Assembly (NCBI GenBank): GCA_902521995.1
Contig: CABYTO010000002.1
Location: 1 to 64,000, forward strand
DNA: 64,000 nucleotides
DNA from: an uncultured Prochlorococcus sp.
GTDB lineage: Bacteria; Cyanobacteriota; Cyanobacteriia; PCC-6307; Cyanobiaceae
Direction: 5' to 3'
Below the pieces are notes generated by a model. It searched no databases. It was not told the DNA's origin and worked only from the letters and a program-made list of their open reading frames with translations. The translations under genes and the position numbers were made by a program. This document shows, piece after piece, positions 43,085-53,685 of this stretch. The stretch's first letter is position 1. Each line of letters begins with the position of its first letter.

Positions 43085-44416
43085 TTAGTGCTCTTTAGAA
43101 AAGTTTTTTCTGACTTGATGACCTATGTCATTTCTAAAGTAAATGCCCTCAAAATGAATTTCTTGTAAATTCTTGTATGCTCTTTCAAAAGCTATATCGA
43201 AATCTTTATCTTGGCAGACAATACTTAAGACTCTTCCTCCATCAGTTAATAATTTCCCATCTTTACTTAAAGAAGTACCTGAGTCGAAGATTTGACAATC
43301 ATTTGAGTCAATATTACCAATATTTATTTCAAAACCAGTTCCATATTTGTGAGGATAACCTTTTGAGGTCGCTATAACACAACCGCTGACTTTATCAGAG
43401 GTATTAATTTTTTCATCACCTGTTAAATTTCCCATTGAGCATTTTTCTAAAAGGAAAACAAAATTTTGATCCATCAAAGGCATAATTGTTTGGCATTCTG
43501 GATCACCAAATCTACAATTATATTCTATAACTTTGGGCCCAGATTTCGTGATCATTAACCCAAAGTAGATTACGCCTCTATAGTCAATATCTCTTTTATT
43601 TAGTTCATTTATTGTTGGTTCAATTATCTCTTTAATAATTCGATCAAGGTAATCTTCTGTTAATAATGGGGCAGGAGAATAAGCTCCCATGCCTCCTGTA
43701 TTTGGCCCTTGATCTTTTTCGTTAAGTCGTTTGTGATCTTGGGCAGTAGGAAGCAATGTATATCTTTTCCCATCGCATAAAGCAAAAACTGAAACTTCTG
43801 GACCTTGAATTTTTTCTTCTAAAACGACTATATTCCCAGAGTCACCAAATCTACCATTAAAAATTGATTCTGCGGCTTTAGTGCATTCATCTTTTGAATT
43901 AGGAATAAAAACACCCTTACCTGAAGCTAGACCATCAGCTTTTACTACCAGTGGAATTAATGATGAATTGATGATTTTTTTGGCTTCTTCTACTGAATTG
44001 ACTTTCCAAAAGTTTGCAGTTGGAATATTTGCGTCTTGCATAAATTCCTTTGCCCAAGATTTGCTGAATTCTAATTTTGCTCCATTTTTATCAGGGCCAA
44101 ATACTTTAAAATCTTTTTTGCGAAGAAAATCAGCTAATCCATTTGCTAGAGGTATTTCGGGTCCGATTACAACTAAATCTATCTTAAGGAAATCGAGCTT
44201 TTCTACTAATTCATTTTTATTAGTTATATCAATTTTTATTCTTTCACATTTATTTATTCTTTCTGAACCAGCGTTACCAGGTATTAAATAAACTTTTTTA
44301 ACTAATGCATTTTTTTGAATAGCCCAAGCCAAAGAGTTTTCTCGCCCGCCATTCCCAACTATTAAAATATTTTCTAATCTATTATAGTTCCTAGAACTAG
44401 GTGAATTAATTCCCAT
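43085..44416 (-). CDS. purD: phosphoribosylamine--glycine ligase (GAR synthetase)
   Basis: It catalyses the second step of purine synthesis, joining phosphoribosylamine and glycine with ATP. The 443 residues have the N domain ILIVGNGGRENSLAWAI, the ATP-grasp part VVKADGLASGKGVF, and HKRLNEKDQGPNTGGMGAYS, a strong purD signature. GVIYFGLMITKSGPKVIEYN is also typical. It is divergent from purC, and nblS lies directly downstream. Confidence 0.96.
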   Translation of the reverse strand: MGINSPSSRNYNRLENILIVGNGGRENSLAWAIQKNALVKKVYLIPGNAGSERINKCERIKIDITNKNELVEKLDFLKIDLVVIGPEIPLANGLADFLRKKDFKVFGPDKNGAKLEFSKSWAKEFMQDANIPTANFWKVNSVEEAKKIINSSLIPLVVKADGLASGKGVFIPNSKDECTKAAESIFNGRFGDSGNIVVLEEKIQGPEVSVFALCDGKRYTLLPTAQDHKRLNEKDQGPNTGGMGAYSPAPLLTEDYLDRIIKEIIEPTINELNKRDIDYRGVIYFGLMITKSGPKVIEYNCRFGDPECQTIMPLMDQNFVFLLEKCSMGNLTGDEKINTSDKVSGCVIATSKGYPHKYGTGFEINIGNIDSNDCQIFDSGTSLSKDGKLLTDGGRVLSIVCQDKDFDIAFERAYKNLQEIHFEGIYFRNDIGHQVRKNFSKEH

Positions 44417-44550
44417 ATATTTGTTTTTTAAGGTAGAGAGGTTTCGATGAATAATCAGTTAAAATGAAAAAGAAATCATTTAAAGTTGATTCCTAATAAT
44501 TATGTTAATAATAAAAAGTAATTTAGTAATAATAATGAGGTTTTAAATTA

Positions 44551-45288
44551 ATGAATAATAAAAGTCAGTTGATTTATGAAGGCAAAGCAAAAAAAGTATT
44601 TACTCATGATGATGCAAATAAAGTAAAAATTGAATTTAAAGATGATGCTACAGCGTTTAATGCGTTGAAAAAAGAAAAATTTGAAGGTAAAGGCAAACTT
44701 AATTGCTTAATAAGTGCCAGAATTTTTGAGATTCTAATTAAGAAGAATATTCCAACTCATTATGTTGAACTTGCAAATGAAAATACAATGATTGCAAAAA
44801 AAATAAAAGTAATTCCATTAGAAATTGTTTTAAGAAATACTGCTTATGGTTCTTTGTGCAAACAAACGACTATTAAATCTGGAACTTTGTTATCAAAACC
44901 ATTAATTGATATCTATCTTAAAAATGATGAACTCAATGATCCTCTCATTACAAAAGACAGAATTGAATTAATGAACATATTAAACTCTCATGATTTAGAG
45001 TTAATATTAAATCTAACTTTAGAAATTAATGAAATCTTGAAGAGTTTTTTTAGAAATATTCAACTTCAACTTGTAGATTTCAAATTGGAATTTGGTTATG
45101 ATTCTAGAAATGATATTATCCTCGGGGATGAAATAAGTCCTGATAATTGTAGATTATGGGATCTAAATCAAAAAAATGATACAATTGTAAGCCTAGATAA
45201 AGATAGATTTAGGAATGATTTAGGTGGTTTAATTGAAGCTTATAGTGAAATTCACCGTAGAATAAACAATTTTCTTAAACCTAATTGA
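44551..45288 (+). CDS. purC: SAICAR synthetase
   Basis: It joins aspartate to CAIR with ATP in purine synthesis. The 245 residues show LIYEGKAKKVFTHDDANKV, IPTHYVELANENTMIAKK, IPLEIVLRNTAYGSLCKQ and LGDEISPDNCRLWDLNQ, all canonical. It lies across 134 bp from purD, so two purine genes are divergent from one control region. bamA follows after 36 bp. Confidence 0.97.
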   Translation: MNNKSQLIYEGKAKKVFTHDDANKVKIEFKDDATAFNALKKEKFEGKGKLNCLISARIFEILIKKNIPTHYVELANENTMIAKKIKVIPLEIVLRNTAYGSLCKQTTIKSGTLLSKPLIDIYLKNDELNDPLITKDRIELMNILNSHDLELILNLTLEINEILKSFFRNIQLQLVDFKLEFGYDSRNDIILGDEISPDNCRLWDLNQKNDTIVSLDKDRFRNDLGGLIEAYSEIHRRINNFLKPN

Positions 45289-45324
45289 ACAAACAATGAC
45301 TTATTTATCTTAATCACAAATACT

Positions 45325-47457
45325 ATGCATAAACATTTTTACAAATTTGGGAAGGTTTTCGTAAATTTTGCCTGCTCTCCCTTGATTTTGATATCAAATA
45401 ATTCAGAATTGGCTGCTGAGTACTTGCCAAATGATGTCAATCAATCAATAACAACCTTAGAAATACCAAATATTAATAATGTTTTTTTTCAAGGTATTGA
45501 TTTTGAAAAAGAGAAAAAAATTCTACTCGCAGAAAATAATAATGGTATTAGTGAAGAAAGTGTTCTTATTTCAGAAATACTTATCGAAGGTTGGGAAAAT
45601 CATCCAGAGGGTAGAAAACTTGAATTGGCCGCATATGATTCTATGAGCATAAAGCCTGGAAGTATTGTTGATAATCGAATTTTAAATCAAGACCTCAATG
45701 CAATATATGCTAGTGGCTGGTTTTCAGGAGTTAAAATAAATTCTCAAGATGGGCCACTAGGAGTGAGATTAATTGTAAATGTAGTGCCTAATCCAATTTT
45801 GAAGAAAGTTGAACTGAAGCCTATAAACTCCGTAATCTCCAATGAATATGTAGATAATGTTTTTAATAATTATTATGGGACAACTCTTAACTTAAATGAA
45901 CTTCAAAATAAGATAGATATAATAAAAAAACTTTATGAACAAAAGGGGTATTCTTTAGCTAGAATAAGTGGACCTGATAGAATCTCTAAGAACGGAGTAG
46001 TAACATTAAAAGTATCTGAGGGTATTATATCTGACGTAAAAATAAGATTCCCAGATTCAGATGGTGAATTTGTTATTGATGGAAAACCTAGGAAAGGGAA
46101 AACAAAAGACTGGGTTATAAAGAGAGAATTAAAAACACAACCTGGTTCAATATTTAATCGGAAAATTTTAGAAGCTGATATCGCAAGACTCTATGCCACT
46201 TCATTATTTGATGATGTAAAGGTTTCTCTTGGTCCTGACAATTTAAATCCTAGTCAAGTCATAATTTTTTTAGATTTGAGCGAGCAAAGAACAGGATCAT
46301 TAACAGGTGGACTTGGTTATAGCAATAGTTCGGGTATATTCGCCACAATTGGTTTGCAGGAAACAAATACACTAGGAAGAGCATGGTCTACAAATTTAAG
46401 TCTAAATTTCGGGGAATATTCCACTACTTATAATTTTTCATTATCTGATCCATGGATTAAAGGAGATCAACATAAAACATCTTTTAGAACAAATGTTTTC
46501 TTAACAAGGGATTATCCACAAGAATTTAAAAGTAAAAATAATGGGAGGATATACGCAGTAAATGATACTAATACTTCAACCTCTGATACTTTTTCATCAA
46601 TAGTTTTAGAAAAAACAGGCGGTGGATTTTCCTTCTCAAGGCCATTAAATGGTGGAGATCCATTTAAGGCCGCTAAGTGGAGAGTTCTTGCAGGAATGAA
46701 TTTTAAGAATGTAAAAATGATTGATGGGGACGGGAATAAAAAACCTTATGGCGATAAGTCTCCAACAACAGGAAATATAAGTGATATTATTTGCATTGGA
46801 TTTTCTCCAAGTGATGGTTCTTGCCCTGAAGAAAATTTATTAGTTAGTGTTATCGCGAGTACCTCTAGAAATAATTTGAATAATTCTATCAATCCAACTT
46901 CAGGAAATAAATTTAGCTTTGGTACTGAACAATTTATTTCAATGGGAAAAAACTCTCCTACTTTTAACAGAATGAAAGCAACATATTCACATTTTATCCC
47001 AACAAAATTAATTAACCTAACTAAGGAATGTAAGTCTACCGATGCTAACAGTGAAGACTGTCCTCAAGCCATTGGATTTCAATTTAAAGCAGGAACCATA
47101 CTTGGGGAATTGCCTCCTTACGAGGCATTTTGTATGGGAGGAACATCATCTGTTAGAGGTTGGGGATCTTGTGATTTAGCTGTAAGTAGAAGTTTTGTTG
47201 AGGGGACAGCAGAATATAGATTTCCTGTTTGGAGAATGATATCGGGAGCTTTCTTTGTCGATGCAGGAAGTGATCTAGGCTCTCAAAAAAATGTTCCCGG
47301 AAAGCCAGGTAAATTATTACAGAAATCAGGCTCTGGTTTTTCCCTTGGAGGAGGAGTTGGGGTTAAAACACCAATTGGTCCATTAAGATTAGATATTGCC
47401 AGCAAGGACTTAAGTGGTGATTTGAGATATACACTCGGAGTGGGATGGAAGTTTTAA
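45325..47457 (+). CDS. bamA: outer-membrane assembly factor BamA/Omp85
   Basis: The protein has 710 residues. POTRA repeats occupy about residues 80-340 (SVLISEILIEGW, LARISGPDRISKNGVV, GSIFNRKILEADIARLYATS). The C-terminal half is a 16-strand beta barrel, containing the family loop motif VRGWGSCDLA (VRGY/W-type) and ending with the outer-membrane signal LRYTLGVGWKF. It inserts beta-barrel proteins into the outer membrane. An N-terminal hydrophobic export region is present. lpxC starts directly after its stop codon. Confidence 0.92.
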   Translation: MHKHFYKFGKVFVNFACSPLILISNNSELAAEYLPNDVNQSITTLEIPNINNVFFQGIDFEKEKKILLAENNNGISEESVLISEILIEGWENHPEGRKLELAAYDSMSIKPGSIVDNRILNQDLNAIYASGWFSGVKINSQDGPLGVRLIVNVVPNPILKKVELKPINSVISNEYVDNVFNNYYGTTLNLNELQNKIDIIKKLYEQKGYSLARISGPDRISKNGVVTLKVSEGIISDVKIRFPDSDGEFVIDGKPRKGKTKDWVIKRELKTQPGSIFNRKILEADIARLYATSLFDDVKVSLGPDNLNPSQVIIFLDLSEQRTGSLTGGLGYSNSSGIFATIGLQETNTLGRAWSTNLSLNFGEYSTTYNFSLSDPWIKGDQHKTSFRTNVFLTRDYPQEFKSKNNGRIYAVNDTNTSTSDTFSSIVLEKTGGGFSFSRPLNGGDPFKAAKWRVLAGMNFKNVKMIDGDGNKKPYGDKSPTTGNISDIICIGFSPSDGSCPEENLLVSVIASTSRNNLNNSINPTSGNKFSFGTEQFISMGKNSPTFNRMKATYSHFIPTKLINLTKECKSTDANSEDCPQAIGFQFKAGTILGELPPYEAFCMGGTSSVRGWGSCDLAVSRSFVEGTAEYRFPVWRMISGAFFVDAGSDLGSQKNVPGKPGKLLQKSGSGFSLGGGVGVKTPIGPLRLDIASKDLSGDLRYTLGVGWKF

Positions 47458-48294
47458 GTGTTTTCTTGGCCTACTAATTATGAATCTTGCTATACCCTGG
47501 CTGGTATTCTCTCCAGAGAGGGTATAGGTCTTCACAGTGGTGAAAAAACAAGTGTTACGATTTCTTCCTATGAGAAAGAAGGATATTTTGTCTCTTTTAA
47601 GGATAAACCTGACGAGATTTTTAAGTTAACTCAGGATTTAATTGGAAGTACGATGCTTTGTACGGCTGTTAAATTAGGAGGGAGAAATTTGTATACTATA
47701 GAACATTTATTATCTGCAATGGCAGGTTGTGGGTTAAGTTATATACATATTGAGGTTGATGGGAAAGAGATTCCGCTTTTAGATGGATCTGCAATCCAAT
47801 GGGTCAGAGATTTTGAAGAAGTAGGGATAAAAAAAGCACCAAGACCAGAAAATTTCTTTCAAGAGATTAATAAATCAATAATTTTAAATAAAGAAGGCTC
47901 AGTTATAGCTGCAACTCCTGCCGAAAAAACTACAATTATATCCACTATAAGTTTTGCCTATAAAGCAATCGGAAATCAAACTTTTGTGATTGATTTAAAT
48001 CCAAAAAGTTTTGTTGAAATGATTGCTCCTGCCAGAACATTTGGTTTTAAAGATCAATTTCAAGAGTTAAGTGAACTAGGATTAATAAAAGGCGGAAGTT
48101 TGGAAAATGCCCTTGTTTGTGATGGTGATAAATGGGTTAATCCGCCACTAAGATTTGATAATGAACCAATAAGACATAAAATATTAGACCTAATTGGGGA
48201 CCTGGCTTTGGTAGGGTTACCTAAGGCTCAAATTTTAGTATATAAAGGATCACATTCTTTAAATGCTTTGTTGGCCTCATCGCTAAAAAATTAA
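47458..48294 (+). CDS. lpxC: UDP-3-O-acyl-GlcNAc deacetylase
   Basis: It is the committed zinc-dependent step of lipid A synthesis. The 278 residues start with GTG placed directly after the bamA stop. [25 protein letters not shown] (zinc His), [13 protein letters not shown] and [17 protein letters not shown] (zinc His and Asp) are canonical. The run bamA-lpxC-fabZ-lpxA-lpxB is tightly packed and clearly one operon. lpxD is not in this window. Confidence 0.96.
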   Translation: MFSWPTNYESCYTLAGILSREGIGLHSGEKTSVTISSYEKEGYFVSFKDKPDEIFKLTQDLIGSTMLCTAVKLGGRNLYTIEHLLSAMAGCGLSYIHIEVDGKEIPLLDGSAIQWVRDFEEVGIKKAPRPENFFQEINKSIILNKEGSVIAATPAEKTTIISTISFAYKAIGNQTFVIDLNPKSFVEMIAPARTFGFKDQFQELSELGLIKGGSLENALVCDGDKWVNPPLRFDNEPIRHKILDLIGDLALVGLPKAQILVYKGSHSLNALLASSLKN

Positions 48295-48311
48295 CCTTAT
48301 CATTAATTGTT

Positions 48312-48770
48312 TTGGAAAAGAAATTATCCAGTGAAAATGATCAACTTTCCTCTGAGCACATACTAGGTTTATTACCTCACAGATATCCCTTTGCTCTTAT
48401 AGACAAAGTTATAGAAAACGTTCCTGGGGAGAGAGCTGTTGCGGTAAAAAATGTAACTATAAATGAGCCTCAATTCCAGGGGCATTTTCCTGATAGACCT
48501 TTGATGCCTGGGGTTCTAATTGTTGAATCAATGGCTCAAGTTGGTGGCGTAATTGTAACTCAAATGCCCGATCTTCCTAAAGGACTTTTCGTCTTTGCTG
48601 GAATCAATAATGTGAAATTCAGAAAACCAGTTGTGCCTGGAGATCAATTGATAATTTCTTGTGTGTTATTGTCTATTAAAAGACAAAGATTTGGGAAGGT
48701 GAAAGGTGAGGCGCATGTTGATGGGAAGTTAGTTTGTGCTGGAGAATTAATGTTTTCATTAGTTGATTAG
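48312..48770 (+). CDS. fabZ: 3-hydroxyacyl-ACP dehydratase FabZ
   Basis: It dehydrates 3-hydroxyacyl-ACP in fatty-acid elongation and competes with LpxA for the same substrates. The 152 residues start with [17 protein letters not shown] holds the catalytic His, and [20 protein letters not shown] holds the catalytic Glu. It is in its usual place between lpxC and lpxA. Confidence 0.96.
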   Translation: MEKKLSSENDQLSSEHILGLLPHRYPFALIDKVIENVPGERAVAVKNVTINEPQFQGHFPDRPLMPGVLIVESMAQVGGVIVTQMPDLPKGLFVFAGINNVKFRKPVVPGDQLIISCVLLSIKRQRFGKVKGEAHVDGKLVCAGELMFSLVD

Positions 48771-48774
48771 AGAT

Positions 48775-49617
48775 ATGGATAAAAAAAATACTGAATTAAA
48801 TTCAAGCTTTAGTGGTGTAAAAGTTCATCCAAATGCTTTTGTTGATCCAAGTGCCGAATTACATGATGGCGTTATTATCTCTCAAGGAGCTATCGTAGGC
48901 CCTAATGTGACTATCGGGAAAGGAACCGAAATAGGACCAAATTCTGTTATTTCAGGAAGAACTCAAATTGGTAGAGATAATAAAGTTTTCCCAAGTGTTT
49001 TTATAGGTCTTGATCCCCAAGACCTAAAATACAAAGGGGCCTCTACTGAAGTAATTATTGGAGATAATAATACTTTCAGAGAATGTGTAACTATTAATAA
49101 AGCAACTGATGAAGGCGAAAAAACTGTTATTGGCAATAATAATTTATTGATGGCTTACACTCATATCGGCCATAATTGCCAACTTGGAAATAGGATAGTT
49201 TTATCAAATAGTGTCCAAGTTGCGGGTCATGTGAAGATTGAAGATAAAGCTATTATCGGCGGTTGTTTAGGTATTCATCAATTTGTACATATTGGATTTT
49301 TAGCAATGATTGGAGGAATGACTAGGGTAGATAGAGATGTCCCACCTTTTTGTTTGGCAGAAGGGCATCCAGGAAGATTGAGAGGTTTGAATAGGATAGG
49401 AATTAAAAGAAGTGGTTTAATGGAAAATAAAGATTTTGACTTAAAATTACTCCAAAATACTTGGAATCTACTTTTCAAATCTAATGATCCGATTTCAAAT
49501 TCATTAGAAAAAGTAATGACAGGAGAATTAGATATTTCATCTTCAAAATTATGCAACTTTTTAAAAGAGTCAATATCTAAAGAAAGACGTGGACCAATGC
49601 CTTTAGTGAATTTATGA
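48775..49617 (+). CDS. lpxA: UDP-N-acetylglucosamine O-acyltransferase
   Basis: It transfers a 3-hydroxyacyl chain from ACP to UDP-GlcNAc, the first lipid A step. The 280 residues form a left-handed beta helix of hexapeptide repeats (VHPNAFVDPSAELHDGVII and onward). The catalytic His lies in AYTHIGHNCQLG, and RVDRDVPPFCLAEGHPGRLR precedes the helical tail. The ATG at 48775 is chosen, since the frame's earlier TTG lies within fabZ. The stop overlaps the lpxB start by 4 bp. Confidence 0.95.
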   Translation: MDKKNTELNSSFSGVKVHPNAFVDPSAELHDGVIISQGAIVGPNVTIGKGTEIGPNSVISGRTQIGRDNKVFPSVFIGLDPQDLKYKGASTEVIIGDNNTFRECVTINKATDEGEKTVIGNNNLLMAYTHIGHNCQLGNRIVLSNSVQVAGHVKIEDKAIIGGCLGIHQFVHIGFLAMIGGMTRVDRDVPPFCLAEGHPGRLRGLNRIGIKRSGLMENKDFDLKLLQNTWNLLFKSNDPISNSLEKVMTGELDISSSKLCNFLKESISKERRGPMPLVNL

Positions 49618-50792
49618 ATAAAAAGATATTTATAAGTACCGGAGAAGTCTCTGGTGATTTGCACGGAAGTTTGTTATCAAAAGCATTATTAGAAGAGGCT
49701 AAAAAAAAATCCATTGATTTAGAAATTTGCGGATTAGGTGGGGAAAGGATGAAGAGGGAAGGTGTTAAAATTCTGCAAGATACTACATCAATTAGTGCAA
49801 TAGGGATTTGGGAGGCTTTACCTCTTATACTTCCAACATTGATAATTCAAAAAAGATTCTATAAATTATTAAAAAAATATCCTCCTGATTGCTTAATTTT
49901 GATTGACTATATGGGTCCTAATATAAAAATTGGAACAAAATTAAAAAGATCGAAGACTAATATTCCAATTTTTTACTATATCGCTCCTCAAGAGTGGGCT
50001 TGGAGAGTTGGAAATAATACTACAACAAATCTAATAAAATTTTCCGATAAAATTTTCGCGATTTTTAAGAAAGAAGCAGCTTTTTACAAAAAAAGAGGCG
50101 GGAATGTTTTGTGGGTTGGACATCCAATGATTGATTTAACAAAAAAACTTCCTCTAAAGAAAGATGCCAGAGCTATGCTTAATCTACGCTCTGATCAAAG
50201 CATTCTACTTTTGATGCCCGCATCAAGACCACAGGAATTGCGATATGTATTACCTACTTTTATGAGAGCAGCTAAAAAATTACAACAAAAATATCCAAGT
50301 TTGGTTGTTTATATTCTTTCTTGTAGGAGGTCTTTTGATGAAATATTTAAAAAAGCCTTTAGAAAATATCAAATTAAAGGACTAGTGATTTCTCAAAAGG
50401 ATAGTGCAAAATTAAAGCCTTATATTTATTCGCTCACTAAAATTGCTCTTTGTAAATCAGGGACAGTTAATATGGAATTAGCTTTAAATGGAATCCCACA
50501 GATTGTTGGTTATAAAGTAAGTAGGGTAACTGCTTTTATTGCTAGAAAAATTCTTAATTTTAAAGTAAGATTTATCTCCCCGGTAAATTTGTTAGTCAAT
50601 AAATTAATAATTCCTGAGTTTGTACAGAAAGACTTTAACGAAAAGAAAATATTCAACAAATCTTGTAGGATTCTGGAGGGGAAGTCAGAAAAAATAAAAA
50701 TAAAAAAAGGTTATGCTTTTTTAAAAAAAGAATTAGGTGAAAAGGGGGTAGTACAGAGAGCTGCTAAAGAGATTATTAATTCTATTATTTGA
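49614..50792 (+). CDS. lpxB: lipid-A-disaccharide synthase
   Basis: This GT19 enzyme joins two acylated glucosamines into the lipid A disaccharide. The 392 residues include FISTGEVSGDLHGSLLSKAL, LEICGLGGERMKREGV, FYYIAPQEWAWR and LLMPASRPQELRYVLPTF. The C-terminal CKSGTVNMELALNGIPQIVG is the sugar-nucleotide site. It closes the lipid A block, after which msrA starts 16 bp later. Confidence 0.95.
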   Translation: MNKKIFISTGEVSGDLHGSLLSKALLEEAKKKSIDLEICGLGGERMKREGVKILQDTTSISAIGIWEALPLILPTLIIQKRFYKLLKKYPPDCLILIDYMGPNIKIGTKLKRSKTNIPIFYYIAPQEWAWRVGNNTTTNLIKFSDKIFAIFKKEAAFYKKRGGNVLWVGHPMIDLTKKLPLKKDARAMLNLRSDQSILLLMPASRPQELRYVLPTFMRAAKKLQQKYPSLVVYILSCRRSFDEIFKKAFRKYQIKGLVISQKDSAKLKPYIYSLTKIALCKSGTVNMELALNGIPQIVGYKVSRVTAFIARKILNFKVRFISPVNLLVNKLIIPEFVQKDFNEKKIFNKSCRILEGKSEKIKIKKGYAFLKKELGEKGVVQRAAKEIINSII

Positions 50793-50808
50793 ACTTTATA
50801 ATAAAAAA

Positions 50809-51411
50809 ATGAAATATTTCTTACCTCTAATAATTGCTCTTTCAATATTTATTAACCCTGTAAACGCTTTTGCAGAGGAATTGATTCTTGCAGGAGGTTG
50901 TTTTTGGTGTTTAGAACATGATTTAGAGTCATTAAAGGGGATAAATTTTGTACAAAGTGGCTATTCAGGTGGAGATTTACAAAATCCTACATACGAAAAT
51001 CATGAAGGACATCAGGAAGTGGTTTTGGTAGATTATGATTCCAAATTAGTAACTTTACCCGAAATACTTAGACTCTATTTCAGAAATATTGATCCTCTCG
51101 ACGGCAAGGGTCAATTTTGTGATCGTGGAGATTCTTATAGGCCAGTGATCTTTTTCAAAGATGTAACTGAAGAAAGTGATGCAAAAAATGCAATTGTTTC
51201 CGCCTCTAATGAATTGCGTGTGCCATTAGAAAAAATTTCTGTAGAACTAAAATCAAAAGATCAATTTTGGTTGGCTGAAGAATATCATCAGGATTTTGCT
51301 GAGAGAAATGAATTAAAATATAAGTTCTATAGATTCTCATGTGGGAGAGATCAAAGATTGGATAAATTATGGGGCGATAACGCTAGATCAACAAATTTTT
51401 GGAATGAATAA
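50809..51411 (+). CDS. msrA: exported peptide methionine-S-sulfoxide reductase MsrA
   Basis: It reduces methionine S-sulfoxides in proteins. The catalytic GCFWC is at about 30-34 (LAGGCFWCLEHDLESL). GYSGGDLQNPTYENH and GHQEVVLVDYD are canonical. Unlike the common cytosolic form, the first 23 residues form a signal peptide (YFLPLIIALSIFINPVNAFA), so it should act in the periplasm or thylakoid lumen. Its place after the lipid A genes supports an envelope role. Confidence 0.93.
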   Translation: MKYFLPLIIALSIFINPVNAFAEELILAGGCFWCLEHDLESLKGINFVQSGYSGGDLQNPTYENHEGHQEVVLVDYDSKLVTLPEILRLYFRNIDPLDGKGQFCDRGDSYRPVIFFKDVTEESDAKNAIVSASNELRVPLEKISVELKSKDQFWLAEEYHQDFAERNELKYKFYRFSCGRDQRLDKLWGDNARSTNFWNE

Positions 51412-51427
51412 ATTAAATTAAATATAG

Positions 51428-52900
51428 TTATTTATTTTTAATCCATTGAACAAGAGTTTTAACTCCAAAACCAGTTGCACCTGATGGGTTAATTCCCTTA
51501 TTCTTATCAGTCCAACAAGTCCCAGCAATATCAATATGAGCCCATTTAATCTCTTTATCAAAGAATTCTTCTAAAAACAAAGCAGCAGTTATTGAGCCAC
51601 CTGCTCTAGGACCTGTATTTTTCATGTCAGCTATATGTGACTTTAAACCCTCTTTATAAGATTTTTGTAAAGGCATTTGCCATAATTCTTCTCCAGACTG
51701 GGCTGATGCAGCTTTTAGGTCATTTGCTAGATCATCATTATTGCTCCAGAATCCAGCTACATCATTCCCTAATGCAACAACAATAGCTCCAGTTAAAGTT
51801 GCGAGATCTATTATTGAATCCGGTTTTAAATTTGATGCGTAAGTTAAAGCATCAGCTAATGTGAGTCTACCCTCTGCATCAGTGTTATTTATTTCAATTG
51901 TTTTACCATTAGATGCTGTAACTACATCTCCAGGATGTACTGCAGATCCATTTATCATGTTTTCGCAAGATGCCACAATGAAATGAATTTCTAATCCCTT
52001 TGGTTTTATCGCTCCAAGTGCTTTTGCTGCTCCTAAAACTGCAGCGCTTCCGCCCATATCATATTTCATCATTTCAATTTGAGAGGCTCCCACTTTTAGA
52101 TTGTATCCTCCAGAATCAAAGGTTAAACCCTTCCCAACAAGCGCAATCTTTTCTTTTATAGGCCCCTCTGACTTTAAAGTAAGATGTATAAATTTAGGAT
52201 CTAGATCAGACCCTTTTGCTACAGCTAAATATGCACCCATCCCTAAATCTTCACAATCTTTTGCCTCTAAAATTTTTACTCCCAAACCATGATCTTTAGC
52301 TATTTGAGAAGCTTGCATAGACATTTCCTGAGGAGTAAGGCTATTTGGAGGGGCGGCTACAAGTCTTCTTGCTAGTTCTACACCTTCACATATTTGTGCT
52401 GTCTCTTCAAAGCTAATATTCTCAAATTTTTTCAGATTCAAAAACTCTATTTCTTGAAGAACTGTCTTTTCATCTTTTTTCTTATTGAATCTATTGTCCT
52501 TATAGGCAGATAATCTGACTGACTCTGCTAGTTGATTTATTTCTAGTTGTGAATTTATAAGATCCCAAGGTAGTAAGATGCTCATTTTTTCATTTTTATC
52601 AACAGTTTTCCTGACTAGATTTCCTATAGAGTTTTCTATATCACTTTTATTTAGGTCTTTTGATTTGCCAAGACCAACTATGAATAAAGTTTCTAATTTT
52701 TGATCTAAAAATTCAAAGCTTAAAGTTTTTCCTTTTTCTCCTTTAAATTTTTTTTGAGTAACTTTTTTTAGTAATAATTTTGGGTCAATAACAAATTTTA
52801 TATTTTCAAGTTGGCCTGCAATATCTTCCTCTAAAACTCCAAAAATTAATGAAGCACCTTGCCAGTTATCTAGATTTTTTTGGAATGAGGAAAATTGCAT
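51428..52900 (-). CDS. pepA: leucyl aminopeptidase (M17)
   Basis: This hexameric two-metal peptidase removes N-terminal residues and recycles peptides. The 490 residues carry [17 protein letters not shown] and the signature [14 protein letters not shown] with metal and catalytic residues. [18 protein letters not shown] and [15 protein letters not shown] complete the active site. The N-terminal domain is the variable regulatory part. It is convergent with msrA. Confidence 0.95.
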   Translation of the reverse strand: MQFSSFQKNLDNWQGASLIFGVLEEDIAGQLENIKFVIDPKLLLKKVTQKKFKGEKGKTLSFEFLDQKLETLFIVGLGKSKDLNKSDIENSIGNLVRKTVDKNEKMSILLPWDLINSQLEINQLAESVRLSAYKDNRFNKKKDEKTVLQEIEFLNLKKFENISFEETAQICEGVELARRLVAAPPNSLTPQEMSMQASQIAKDHGLGVKILEAKDCEDLGMGAYLAVAKGSDLDPKFIHLTLKSEGPIKEKIALVGKGLTFDSGGYNLKVGASQIEMMKYDMGGSAAVLGAAKALGAIKPKGLEIHFIVASCENMINGSAVHPGDVVTASNGKTIEINNTDAEGRLTLADALTYASNLKPDSIIDLATLTGAIVVALGNDVAGFWSNNDDLANDLKAASAQSGEELWQMPLQKSYKEGLKSHIADMKNTGPRAGGSITAALFLEEFFDKEIKWAHIDIAGTCWTDKNKGINPSGATGFGVKTLVQWIKNK

Positions 52901-52924
52901 TTGTAAAATGGATTTAATTAACTT

Positions 52925-53536
52925 TTAATTGTTTGTGAAAGTAGTTGCCCACCTATCTCGAGTTTCTTTATTAAAAGGTGGTAACCATAAATATATCAGT
53001 TGCTGTTCTAATTTACGTCTTAATTTTACTTCTTTAGGTACATCTAAGAAGAAACGAATATCTTGGTGACTTGAGAGTTTGTTATGAGCTAGGGCTTCCT
53101 TATAGTTCATGAGGTAATTTTTACAGTCATGTTCTCCCTTCCATCTTTTATTTGCTGAATTTGTTTCTCCTATATAAAGAATTATTTTAGAACTCTCCAT
53201 CGAGTCAATTACAAAATACATTGCTGGTCCATTGTGTATATATTGATTGGTTCTCCAAAAGTTCAATGATAATGGCTGCAAGGAAAACGGATCAATTTTT
53301 CTTTCATCGGAAATTGTATTTATAGGAAGACTTGTTTGGTGCAAAGTTTTATTTTGAGTATGTTTTGAAATTTTGAATTGGTGATTATATATTCTTTCCC
53401 TCCATTCAGTTAGGATTTTGCCTTTGATTTTAAGATTATTTGAGTGTTGAAAATTTATTGATGTATTTACATTTGAACCAAATAATTCAAATTGTCTATT
53501 TTGGGTTGAAATATTATTTACGTTAAATTTTTCCAA
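52925..53536 (-). CDS. GIY-YIG nuclease-like protein
   Basis: The protein has 203 residues. The C-terminal half looks like a GIY-YIG domain: AMYFVIDSMESSKIILYIGE (first and second motif), NSANKRWKGEHD with the conserved Arg-type position, and RRKLEQQLIYLWLPPFNKET with the catalytic-type Glu and Asn. The N-terminal 90 residues (EWRERIYNHQ, IDPFSLQPLSLNFW) are specific to this group. The first motif is degenerate (YFV in place of GIY), so activity is uncertain. It follows pepA closely, upstream on the same strand. Confidence 0.6.
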   Translation of the reverse strand: MEKFNVNNISTQNRQFELFGSNVNTSINFQHSNNLKIKGKILTEWRERIYNHQFKISKHTQNKTLHQTSLPINTISDERKIDPFSLQPLSLNFWRTNQYIHNGPAMYFVIDSMESSKIILYIGETNSANKRWKGEHDCKNYLMNYKEALAHNKLSSHQDIRFFLDVPKEVKLRRKLEQQLIYLWLPPFNKETRDRWATTFTNN

Positions 53537-53685
53537 TATTTATGAAACATGTATACTAAATTTAATTCTGAAAAAATATAAATCAAAGAATTATTTATAA
53601 ACTAAAATTTATTAATCTTCTAATCAATTTAAAAGATTCTTGTTATCTTGTAGTTGAGCCTTATCTGCGAAGTAAAAAAATAGAA

